This document shows positions 15,773 through 25,500 of a stretch of DNA of 64,000 nucleotides, in pieces. A program made the position numbers and the translations under genes. The first letter of the stretch is position 1. Each line of letters starts with the position of its first letter. Location of the stretch: positions 1-64,000 of the forward strand of contig JADKFU010000002.1 in NCBI GenBank assembly GCA_016717285.1. Direction: 5' to 3'. The notes beneath the pieces were generated by a model. The model had not been told where the DNA came from, searched no databases, and saw only the letters and a list, made by a program, of their open reading frames with translations. The stretch comes from Chitinophagaceae bacterium. Lineage in GTDB: Bacteria > Bacteroidota > Bacteroidia > Chitinophagales > UBA10324.

Positions 15773-18508
15773 ATGAAATTTATATTCCTCCTAACAATCT
15801 GTATTGTAGCATCAAGATTGGCTCTTTTTGCACAACCCGGAACTTTGGATTTGACATTCGGTATAAACACTCACATTACTACTGATATTTCATATAATTA
15901 CAGAGATTTTGCTAATGCAGCTGTGAGGCAGCCTGATGGTAAAATTGTACTGGTCGGAGCATACTCTTTTTACGATTCCTATTGGGGAGAACAGTTCAGT
16001 TATTTTGCTTTAGTGAGGTATCTTTCAAATGGAGAACCGGACAGCACTTTTGGTGGAGATGGAAAAATTACCCTATCGGCAGTTTGCTATGAGGCGGAAG
16101 CAAATTCAGTATTAGTTCAACCCGATGGTAAAATTGTTGCCGGAGGAAGCGGAATAGTAAACTGTGAAAACAGCGATTTTATGCTTGCAAGATTTAATGC
16201 AGACGGAAGTAATGACAACTCATTTGGTTCTTCAGGAAACGTCACTACCGATCTTGATCCGGATGAAAGTGATGGAATAAGTTCTATAGCTCTTCAGAGT
16301 GATAATAAAATTGTAGCAGTAGGTTATTCAGGTCTGGATGATAGTGACTTTTCGATTGCACGCTACAATCCGGATGGTTCACTTGATGTCACCTTTGGCA
16401 TTGGAGGTATCGTTCTTGTTGATTTTAACGGCGAATATTCGGCTGCAAATGCTGTTGTTATTCAGAGTGATGGAAAAATAGTGGTAGCCGGATATGCAGA
16501 AGACGACATTGCCCTGATAAGATTACTACCCGATGGTTTGCCGGATGCTACTTTTGGCATAAATGGAAAGGTCATTACGGATGTTCCCTCCACGACTGGT
16601 TTTATTTCCTGCGCAGCCATTCAGTCAAATGGAAAAATAGTGGTTGCAGGAAATTATGATGATTACAGTCAATCAAAATTTCTTGTGGTTAGGTATTCCG
16701 GCGAGGGAGTGGTAGACAGTTCTTTTGCAGAAAATGGTTTTTTTATCCTTGATATTCCGAATGACGGTGAAGCAATTAGTTCTTTACAAATTCAACCCGA
16801 TGGAAGATTAGTTGTGGGGGGATATTGGAATAATTACGGAACAAATCCTCACAGAAACTTTGCCGTTGCGAGAATAAAGACCAGTGGAGCACTTGACAAT
16901 ACATTCGGTGAAGATGGGGTTGTCGTTTATGATTTTGCAGGATTTTATGATCGTGCATCTTCTATCGTTTTAGAACCGGATGATAAAATTATTGTGGCGG
17001 GTTCAGCCAGTGTGGGCTCGGATTATGATTTTGCATGGATCAGGTTGAATGCGGATGGTTCAATAAATAACTTTCCTCCGGATGGGAAGGTAACACTCAG
17101 CTTTGCAGAGGATGTTTATGATTTTGGCCATAAAATACTTATTCAACCCGATGATAAAATATTAGAGATTGGTCACACCTACATTTTTAACAAAGACTAT
17201 TTTGCGATCTCCAGGTTTTTACCTGATGGTTTACGGGATACTTCATTTGGTATTGGTGGAAGAATAACTCATGCCTTTTCAAGCACCGGCAATGAGGCTT
17301 ACAGCGGAGCACTTCAACCTGACGGTAAGATCATTGTATATGGAACCGCATCTTATTGGGAGCATTCTATAGTTGTTGCCAGGTTAAATACTGATGGTTC
17401 TCTTGATAGCACATTTGGAAATGATGGAGTGGTGAAATATGTATTGGGGGATGAAGAAGTAGAAGCAAGAGACATTGCACTTCAACCAGATGGAAAAATT
17501 CTGGCAGCCGCTGCCTATGAAGAATTCGGAACGAACACATTGATTAGATTTAATTCCGATGGATCAGTTGATAGCAGTTTTGGAAACTATGGAGAGATCC
17601 TTTTGGAAAGTCAGATATATGCTGTAGCAATTCAACCAGATGGAAAAATTCTGCTCGCCGGTAAAACCGTTTGGGGTACGTATGGCCCGGACTTCGTCTT
17701 ATACAGGTTTCTTCTCAACGGAACATTAGATAATACTTTTGGCTCATCTGGGAAGGTGTCAACTGATTTTGGAAATTTCATTGTGGATTGTGTTCATGCT
17801 GTGATGCTTCAGTCAGATGGGAAAATTGTCTGCGCAGGTACAGTAGACCCAATTGCTTCTTATAGCATGATAGGTTTAGTCCGCTATAAAACAAATGGTG
17901 AAATAGACCCGGATTTTGGTGTTGAAGGGAAAGTTACAACAAGTAACCCCGACACCGATCTTGAAGGATTTGCTGCTCTTTTGCTTCCTGACCATAAGAT
18001 CGTAGTTGCAGGATCGGTAGAAAGTGATTTTGTTTTGGTAAAATACCATAACAATGGAGGAATTGATCAATCGTTCGGATCACAAGGCATTGCAATAACC
18101 GATTTTAATGGGGAGAATGATATAGCTTATTCATTAGGCCTTCAGTCTGATGGAAAAATTGTAGCCGGTGGATATGTTTATGGGACAAATGGTGATTTTG
18201 GGTTAGCAAGGTATCTTAATGACATTGAAGTAAATACAGATGATATTACTCCCAACAACCTTTCTATATCCATATTCCCTAACCCTACAGATGGCATCGT
18301 GCATATTCAATCAAACGAAATATCCCTGGCTGAGACAACTATAAATGTGTATTCAATGACTGGTGAAAAATTGCTTCAACAGAAATTTGGTGCAATTGGT
18401 AACCAGCCTGAACAAATAGATTTATCCGGATTCTATTCGGGAATGTATTTCATAACATGTTCTACTCAAGATGCGATCTTCAGGCAAAAAATTCAGGTGA
18501 TAAAATAA
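15773..18508 (+). CDS. Delta-60 repeat beta-propeller-like protein with T9SS domain
   Basis: 911 residues. The signal peptide (about 1-20) ends in 'LFA-Q'. From residue 24 to about 820 there are about fifteen delta-60 repeats, each of roughly 50-60 residues, with the pattern 'QPDGKIVVAG...F.L.RY...G..D.TFG.DG...T'. They probably form beta-propeller-like blades. A T9SS C-terminal sorting domain ends the protein ('ISIFPNPTDGIV', 'GMYFITC'). It is expected at the cell surface. Functionally it does not fit the cytoplasmic ligases on either side, yet it lies on the same strand between the GCS2 ligase and the amidotransferase. No frameshift is seen despite the repetitive sequence. Confidence 0.9.
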   Translation: MKFIFLLTICIVASRLALFAQPGTLDLTFGINTHITTDISYNYRDFANAAVRQPDGKIVLVGAYSFYDSYWGEQFSYFALVRYLSNGEPDSTFGGDGKITLSAVCYEAEANSVLVQPDGKIVAGGSGIVNCENSDFMLARFNADGSNDNSFGSSGNVTTDLDPDESDGISSIALQSDNKIVAVGYSGLDDSDFSIARYNPDGSLDVTFGIGGIVLVDFNGEYSAANAVVIQSDGKIVVAGYAEDDIALIRLLPDGLPDATFGINGKVITDVPSTTGFISCAAIQSNGKIVVAGNYDDYSQSKFLVVRYSGEGVVDSSFAENGFFILDIPNDGEAISSLQIQPDGRLVVGGYWNNYGTNPHRNFAVARIKTSGALDNTFGEDGVVVYDFAGFYDRASSIVLEPDDKIIVAGSASVGSDYDFAWIRLNADGSINNFPPDGKVTLSFAEDVYDFGHKILIQPDDKILEIGHTYIFNKDYFAISRFLPDGLRDTSFGIGGRITHAFSSTGNEAYSGALQPDGKIIVYGTASYWEHSIVVARLNTDGSLDSTFGNDGVVKYVLGDEEVEARDIALQPDGKILAAAAYEEFGTNTLIRFNSDGSVDSSFGNYGEILLESQIYAVAIQPDGKILLAGKTVWGTYGPDFVLYRFLLNGTLDNTFGSSGKVSTDFGNFIVDCVHAVMLQSDGKIVCAGTVDPIASYSMIGLVRYKTNGEIDPDFGVEGKVTTSNPDTDLEGFAALLLPDHKIVVAGSVESDFVLVKYHNNGGIDQSFGSQGIAITDFNGENDIAYSLGLQSDGKIVAGGYVYGTNGDFGLARYLNDIEVNTDDITPNNLSISIFPNPTDGIVHIQSNEISLAETTINVYSMTGEKLLQQKFGAIGNQPEQIDLSGFYSGMYFITCSTQDAIFRQKIQVIK

Positions 18509-18588
18509 TTAGAAGCGCCGTTCTACAAAGGCCATTTTCAACTAATTGTTGTATCAATTTCTATACACTTGCAGATGTATTGATGCAT

Positions 18589-18614
18589 TTAATTTTCCGC
18601 CTGTGGAAAATTAA
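18589..18614. repeat. 10-base perfect inverted repeat
   Basis: TTAATTTTCC (18589-18598) and GGAAAATTAA (18605-18614) flank a 6-base loop. It lies 80 bases after the delta-60 gene and 104 before the amidotransferase. It could be a terminator lacking a good T run, or an operator. Confidence 0.5.
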
Positions 18615-18717
18615 TTCTGTGTTAATTCTATATTTGAACCTTATTAACAGAAATTTGATTAATGGTCTGTTAAATTGACCGATCAAAACACCACCAGAAA
18701 GTAGTTTAGCCACTATC

Positions 18718-19596
18718 ATGGAGAAGCCGACAATCAAAGTAGCCATTCTCGACCTTTACAACCGCGAGAAGAATGAAGGCATGCGCGGTATCCGTTCCCT
18801 CCTTTACCTTGAACGGCAAAAAACGGATGCAAGGGTTCGCTGGGATGTTTACGACGTTCGGGATGCGGCGGAAGTGCCTGATGATAGTTATGATGTATAT
18901 ATTTCATCCGGCGGTCCGGGAAGCCCGCTTGCAAGTGGTGAACACTGGGAGAAAAATTACTTCAGGCTGATAGACAATTTGTGGGAACACAATTTGAAAA
19001 ATACAGACCAGAAAAAACATGTTTTTTTCATCTGTCACTCCTTTCAGTTGATTTGCCGGCACTGGAAAGTGGGAGAAGTTACCAGGCGAAGATCCACTTC
19101 CTTTGGTGTTTTTCCTATGTATGCAACTAATGAAGCGGTTAATGAACCACTTTTTGAAAAATTACCTGAACCTTTTTACGCTGTTGATTCTCGCGATTAC
19201 CAGGTAATTCAGCCCAACCAAACCCTTATGGATCGCGAGGGTTATCAATTGCTCGCACTTGAAAAACCAAGGCCACATGTAGATCTCGAACGTGCGATGA
19301 TGGCTGTCAGGTTTTCCGATGAATTCTTCGGCACCCAATTTCATCCTGAAGCCGATCCGCAAGGTATGTTGCGTTACCTTGCACGTCCTGATAAGAAAGA
19401 ACACGTAATCAAACATCATGGTGCTGAAAAATATTACCAGATGGTAGATTATCTTGACGATCCGAATAAAATTATATTGACCCAACAAATTATACTTCCT
19501 TCCTTTTTAACCAACGCCTTTAAAAAGGTACTTGAAACTGCTGACCTTGTCCCCGAGACAAGGATGAATCACGCCTTTGAAAAATTTTCCGGCTGA
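18718..19596 (+). CDS. Class I glutamine amidotransferase-like protein
   Basis: 292 residues, single-domain triad amidotransferase (GATase1). The nucleophile is Cys106 in 'FFICHSFQ', within the elbow position, and the His209/Glu211 pair lies in 'GTQFHPEAD'. 'ISSGGPGSPL' supplies the oxyanion glycine-rich strand. The C-terminal 70 residues are extra and unrecognised. The typical reaction releases ammonia from glutamine and hands it to a partner synthase. No GMP synthase ATP-pyrophosphatase or CarB is adjacent, so the ammonia acceptor is probably one of the ligases in this cluster, such as the protein encoded 132 bases downstream (inference). A gamma-glutamyl hydrolase activity is an alternative. 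Confidence 0.82.
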   Translation: MEKPTIKVAILDLYNREKNEGMRGIRSLLYLERQKTDARVRWDVYDVRDAAEVPDDSYDVYISSGGPGSPLASGEHWEKNYFRLIDNLWEHNLKNTDQKKHVFFICHSFQLICRHWKVGEVTRRRSTSFGVFPMYATNEAVNEPLFEKLPEPFYAVDSRDYQVIQPNQTLMDREGYQLLALEKPRPHVDLERAMMAVRFSDEFFGTQFHPEADPQGMLRYLARPDKKEHVIKHHGAEKYYQMVDYLDDPNKIILTQQIILPSFLTNAFKKVLETADLVPETRMNHAFEKFSG

Positions 19597-19728
19597 TTTG
19601 CAAAAATATAAAGGAGCTGTATCAGCAGCTTTCTCTTCCTATTAATGAAATGCGCTTCCCTGCTATTTATCACAGTGCTGCGCTCTGCAGTATTTATCTA
19701 TTTTTGAGGCTGTTCAAATTCAATAGCA

Positions 19729-20919
19729 ATGGTTCCCTACTATCGTGAAAAATACAATGCTCAATTTACTGCTGAAAAATACAGTCAATTCCTCGCTAAT
19801 CTTAACCAGGAAGCCGGCTATCACATTGAATTCAGGATAGCGGAAACGCCGATTTTTGTTCCCCGTGATTTCGAAGATCAACTGATAGCCGGTGGCAATG
19901 AAATTCTGCGCACTGTTACTTCGCCTGAATACTATCATACTTCAGATCGTGCCATTCCGCCGCATTTAAGAGTACCGAACGAAGATCAAAAGCCTGGTAC
20001 CATTGCAATAGATTTTGCCGTCTGTAAAAATGAAGCAGGTGAATTGTTGCCTCAGTTGATTGAGATGCAGGCCTTTCCATCGCTGTTTGCTTATCAGCAT
20101 TGGCTGGCAGGAAAATTTCGTGAGCATTTTTGGGTGCCTGAAAACATGAGTCACCTGTTCAATGGTCTTACCAATGAATCCTACGTAGACAGAATCAGAA
20201 AGTGGATTGTAGCGGATGAAAATCCGGAAAATGTAATACTGCTGGAAATTGAACCAGAGAAACAAAAAACACGCGTTGATTTTGAACTGACCAAACAAAT
20301 GTTGGGCATTCAATACGTATGCATCAGTAAAGTAATCCGGGAAGGAAGAAATTTGTTTTATGAAAAGGAGGGCCGTAAAATACCTGTGAAGCGTATTTAC
20401 AATCGTGTAATATTCGATGAGTTTGTGAAACGAACCGATCTTCAATGCCAGTTTAATTTAACGGAAGATGTTGATGTCACCTGGACTGTTCATCCCAACT
20501 GGTTTTTCAGAATCAGCAAATTTTCAATGCCATTTATTGATAGTCCTTATGTTCCTGAAACACAGTTTCTGCACGAGGTAAAAACTATTCCCACCGATCT
20601 GGAAAACTATGTGCTGAAACCACTTTTTTCTTTCTCCGGGCATGGTGTAATGTTTGATGTGAAGAAGGAAGATATTGATGCGGTAAAAGATCCACACAAC
20701 TATATTCTTCAAAGAAAAGTGCAATATGCACCCATCATTCAATCGCCCACAGGACCTGTAAAAGCAGAAATCCGTTTGTTATACGTCTGGCTGCCCGAAG
20801 AAACTGCGCCAAAATTAACTATCAATCTTGTGCGGTTGAGTAAAGGAAAAATGATTGGAGTGGATTACAATAAAGATCTGGATTGGGTGGGTGGAAGTGT
20901 GGGGTTTTATGAGCAGTAA
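19729..20919 (+). CDS. Conserved hypothetical, possible circularly permuted ATP-grasp
   Basis: 396 residues, cytoplasmic, no signal peptide. I do not recognise a named family with confidence. Several patches look like ATP-grasp elements in permuted order. An acidic 'PQLIEMQAFPSL' at about 108-120 resembles the metal-binding strand. 'YVLKPLFSFSGHGV' at about 295-308 resembles the phosphate loop with its lysine. 'KAEIRLLYVW' at about 344-353 resembles the arginine-bearing strand. 'KRIYNRVIFDE' also recalls permuted ATP-grasp proteins. If right, this is a second or third ATP-dependent ligase of the cluster, next to an amidotransferase that could supply ammonia. Start ATG at 19729; the gap to glyA is 111 bases. 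Confidence 0.6.
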   Translation: MVPYYREKYNAQFTAEKYSQFLANLNQEAGYHIEFRIAETPIFVPRDFEDQLIAGGNEILRTVTSPEYYHTSDRAIPPHLRVPNEDQKPGTIAIDFAVCKNEAGELLPQLIEMQAFPSLFAYQHWLAGKFREHFWVPENMSHLFNGLTNESYVDRIRKWIVADENPENVILLEIEPEKQKTRVDFELTKQMLGIQYVCISKVIREGRNLFYEKEGRKIPVKRIYNRVIFDEFVKRTDLQCQFNLTEDVDVTWTVHPNWFFRISKFSMPFIDSPYVPETQFLHEVKTIPTDLENYVLKPLFSFSGHGVMFDVKKEDIDAVKDPHNYILQRKVQYAPIIQSPTGPVKAEIRLLYVWLPEETAPKLTINLVRLSKGKMIGVDYNKDLDWVGGSVGFYEQ

Positions 20920-21030
20920 ATTGGAAATAAACCATCATCCGGCAACAAGAGAATTCTAAGTACCCGAAACTTCTTTCCTCCTTAATTTTATAATTCATAT
21001 TATTTTTAGCACCCTTAACTACCAGTCTGC

Positions 21031-22302
21031 ATGAAACGTGACGATCTCCTTTTCTCTCTTATCAACAAAGAACTTGAACGCCAGCGCAACGGCATTGAAC
21101 TGATTGCTTCAGAAAATTTCGTGAGCGCGCAGGTGCTGGAAGCAATGGGCAGTTGCCTGACCAATAAATATGCTGAAGGATATCCGGGCCGCAGATATTA
21201 CGGAGGTTGTGAAGTGGTGGATGAAGTGGAGCAATTAGCCATCGATCGTATCAAAGAATTGTTTGGAGCAGGTTATGCCAATGTGCAACCACATTCCGGC
21301 GCACAGGCGAATACTGCAGTTTTTCTTGCACTGTTACAGCCGGGAGATACGATACTCGGACTGGATCTTTCTCATGGTGGTCATCTCACACATGGATCGC
21401 CTGTGAACTTCTCCGGCAAATATTTCCGTGCTACTTTTTATGGTGTAGAAAAGGAAACAGGCCGTATTAACATGGATGAAGTGGAACGGGTAGCAACTAA
21501 GGAACAACCTAAGTTGATTATCTGCGGCGCATCAGCTTATTCGAGAGATTATGATTACAAGCGCTTCCGGGAAATTGCAGATAACGTGGGAGCTTTCCTG
21601 CTTTGCGATATGGCGCATCCTGCCGGTTTAATTGCTGCTGATTTGCTCAACGATCCGATTCCATATTGTCACTTTGTTACTTCTACTACGCATAAAACGT
21701 TGCGTGGCCCGCGCGGCGGAATTATTCTGATGGGTAAGGATTTTGAAAATCCATTCGGAATAAAAACACCGAAGGGCGAAACCAGGATGATGTCGTCACT
21801 AATTGACAGTGCTGTTTTTCCGGGTACGCAAGGAGGTCCGCTCGAACATGTGATCGCCTCTAAAGCGGTTGCCTTTGGCGAAGCGCTTTCCGAATCTTTC
21901 AGAACCTATATCAGCCAGGTTCAAAAAAATGCGCAGCGTATTGCCCAGGCATTTACAGATCGCGGCTATCAATTGGTTTCCGGAGGAACAGACAATCACC
22001 TGATGCTGATTGATCTTCGCAATAAGAATATATCAGGAAAGAAAGCTGAAAACACTTTGGTACGCGCGGAGATTACGCTTAACAAAAACATGGTACCCTT
22101 CGATGATAAATCGGCCTTTGTTACATCCGGCATTCGTGTTGGCACGGCAGCTATAACCTCACGCGGCATGAAGGAGGATCATATGCTTCAGATTGTGGAT
22201 TGGATTGATAATATATTGTCCGATCCGGATAATGAAAGTCTGATCAGCAAAACCCGGCAAGACGTGCATGATTTCATGCAGCAGTTTCCGCTTTATGCCT
22301 GA
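21031..22302 (+). CDS. glyA: Serine hydroxymethyltransferase
   Basis: 423 residues, the standard length. It has 'ELIASENFVS', 'YAEGYPGRRYYGG', 'QPHSGAQAN' and the PLP-binding lysine at Lys222 in 'TTHKTLRGPRGG'. The enzyme interconverts serine plus tetrahydrofolate with glycine plus methylenetetrahydrofolate in the cytoplasm and is the main one-carbon source. It follows the ligase cluster on the same strand after 111 bases. It may be independent, although a link to glycine or serine supply for the ligases is conceivable. No sign of damage. Confidence 0.97.
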   Translation: MKRDDLLFSLINKELERQRNGIELIASENFVSAQVLEAMGSCLTNKYAEGYPGRRYYGGCEVVDEVEQLAIDRIKELFGAGYANVQPHSGAQANTAVFLALLQPGDTILGLDLSHGGHLTHGSPVNFSGKYFRATFYGVEKETGRINMDEVERVATKEQPKLIICGASAYSRDYDYKRFREIADNVGAFLLCDMAHPAGLIAADLLNDPIPYCHFVTSTTHKTLRGPRGGIILMGKDFENPFGIKTPKGETRMMSSLIDSAVFPGTQGGPLEHVIASKAVAFGEALSESFRTYISQVQKNAQRIAQAFTDRGYQLVSGGTDNHLMLIDLRNKNISGKKAENTLVRAEITLNKNMVPFDDKSAFVTSGIRVGTAAITSRGMKEDHMLQIVDWIDNILSDPDNESLISKTRQDVHDFMQQFPLYA

Positions 22303-22509
22303 ATAACGCAGATTCTTACCCGACCGGTTTTATAAAAACCACCTGAAACACTTTACAGAAAGCGCTTTCAGAAGAACTTGCTATGTAATTATCTCCTCTT
22401 TTACTTGCAAATATTCTATTGAATAGGTAACATTTTCCGGAATGCTGCCGTAAGTGCAATTATCCCAGACTAACTATTTTTAGGTAACTCTTTAAAGACT
22501 TAGATTTTT

Positions 22510-25500
22510 ATGACAAAAAATCTACACCCTGCCGGTTGTAAATGGTACTTCCTTTTTGTTTTCGTGAACTTACTTGCCGTATCCTATTCTATTACAGCGC
22601 AAAATATTTCACTTGGTTTATCAACCAGGAGATCCATTGGGCCGGATATATTTGGATTTGATGCCGGCACCACTATCCGTGGTGGATCTTCCTGTGTTAA
22701 CCCATACCTGCTGGCCAAAATGCCTGCCCTTAAACCAAAGGTGTACCGCTTTCCGGATGGTGCTTTTGCAAACTGGTACAATTGGAGAGTAGGCTGGGTT
22801 TATGACGATGTCAACGTGCCGGAGAAATACGCTAATCTCACGAAGGTACCCAACAGCTTAGAGGATTATAAAATATTGCGCGATGCGTCAGGAGTGCAAT
22901 CAACCATTCTTGATGTTAACATGCTTACTTCTACTATTACTGACCAGATAGCAATGCTGAAACATGCAGACTCCATCGGCATTCCTGTTAAGTATGTTGA
23001 GTTGGGAAATGAATTTTACCTGGAAGGGGATGAAGACTCCACTTACATCCTGGAAAAATATCCAACACCTTCAGATTACGGAATAGCCGCCAGCATTTGG
23101 GCAGATAGTATTCATAAATATTTCCCCGATGCCAAGATCGCTGCACAGGGCGTGTTTGATAAAAATTCCAAGCCGCGAAGAAAGATATGGAACGATAGTG
23201 TACTGGCTCATCTTCATGGAGAAGATGCAATGACTTTTCACTTTTATTATGGTTCAGCCGATGCCGATTCACTGGAAACAACTGCAGAAAAGTTAGATGT
23301 CAATATGCAGGATGTTCCCGACTGGCTGTACCAACCTTACAGGGCCTGGGAAATTTTAAGAGATAAATCTATCGTGAAAGTGCGGCCGGGAAAAGAAATC
23401 TGGATCACAGAATTCAACCTGTCAGATCATGAGCGGCCTACACACGGTTACTGGACGCACGGACTTTTTCTTGCCTTACAGAATTTACTTTTGCTTCAGG
23501 ACGACCGCATTACCAAGATAACTCCACATGACATGTGTGGTACTGCAGTATATGGCAGTTATTTTTTTGATACGGAAGGATTCGAATTCGGGAATGGCAT
23601 AGATTCCAATTTCGTGGCTACGATAGAGAAACCGACCACTACCTTTTGGGGTTTAACTGCTACCGGCAACAATACGATTATGGTAGGAAATGCCATGTAT
23701 AATAAATCCACCGCTTCACCTATCCAGTTTTCGCCTAACCCTCAGGTGCTTGCTATTGAAAAAGATGATTCAATTTATTATAACGGACTATTCGGTTATC
23801 TTTTTAACAATGACACCGGCTCAGACGCATTGATCATTAATCTTACCGGTAATTCGCAAGTGCTGACCACCAATATCATGTTTCCTTCCGGAGGCACTTA
23901 TGAGATGCGGTACGCTCCCGCGTTACGACTTATTGCAACTGCCGAAGATGTTACCGTCGTAAATGCAACATTACCTTCTTCATTTACAATAGCACCTTAT
24001 TCTATTACGCGCATCAGTGCCAGTACCATTCCTGATGCTCCACCTACTGTTTCAATTACTGTGAACGGGCCCACCACATTTTGTGCCGGGGACAGCGTGC
24101 AACTGGATGCCGGTGCGGGACATATTTCCTATGTATGGTCTAATGGAAAAACAACCAGAAAAATCTGGGTAACAGCTACAGGTGATTATTCTGTAAAAGC
24201 GTACGATCATCCGGCTGGATATTATGGCGAAGCTGCCATATACATAACAGTGAACCCCAATCCAACCAAACCCAATATTAAGGTTACCGACAATAAAATA
24301 TTTTGCGATGGAGGCAGTGCATTGCTTTACCTGGGACCTAATTTTACTTACACAAATGTTTCCTACCTATGGCCGCTTACCGGACATACTACTCCTTCAG
24401 CTTCCATCACAACCAGTGGCAATCATTATCTGAAAATCACCAGTATTGAAACAGGCTGTTATGCTGTGTCGGATACAGAAACCATAACCGTCAATCCATT
24501 GCCACAGCCGGTGATCAGTACCGTTGGACCACAGCAAGCCTGTTTTGATGCAGGAGTTACATTGCAGGTCAATCAGACTTACAATAGTTATGACTGGTCT
24601 GGAGGAGGAACACTGCAAACAAAAAAAATATACTGCCTCAGGTACGTATTGGGTGAATGTGAAAGATGCGAACGGTTGTAATGCCAATTCAAATGCTATT
24701 AGTGTAACAGTATGGGAGCCCGATTATCCGAACATTGTCCTCACAGGTCCCGCCATTTATTGCCTTGAATCGCCAAGTACATTATCAACTATTCCTGGTT
24801 ATTCCTATCAATGGTGGAAGGGAAATACGGCGGTAACAGGTGCTACATCACAGACCTATATTCCAACATCGAGTGCACTCTACAAAGTAACCGTCACTGA
24901 TGCGCATGGCTGTTTCAAGAAAAACTTTACGGGAGTTGATATCACAGTCAATTCACTTTCCGCTCCGGCGGTTACTGTTTCCAATGGCAACGTGCTCTGT
25001 CAGAATGAAACTACCCAACTAAGTATGCCTGCCGGTTATAGCAGTTATTTATGGTCAACCGGCACTACTGGAAATGAGATTACCGTTGGCAGTTCCGGTG
25101 GTTATTCCTGTACCATCAGCGACCTTAATAGTTGTGTTTCGACCAGTCCTGTAAAAATAATTACCGTGAATCCCTTGCCACAACCCGTGATAAGTGCGGC
25201 TGGTCCTACCTCATTTTGTTATGATCAAAGCGTTTCACTTTCGGCGCAACCGGGTTATATTAATTATACCTGGTCGAATGGAAAGACCGGCCAGAGTATT
25301 TCGGCCGAAACCAACGGACCCATCACAGTTACAGTAAAGGACGTAAATAACTGTTATGGCACTTCGTCCGCAGTTAATATTACTGTATGGGATATTCCTG
25401 TTCCGACCGTAAGCTGTAACGGACCCACCACTTATTGCATAGAAAATCCATCCACACTTACCACCATTTCAGGATACAATTACCAGTGGAAGAAGGGAAC

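Noticed and set aside
15773..18508. Delta-60 repeats as DNA-level direct repeats or CRISPR
   Set aside because: The periodicity is at the protein level with diverged codons, and the frame is open throughout.
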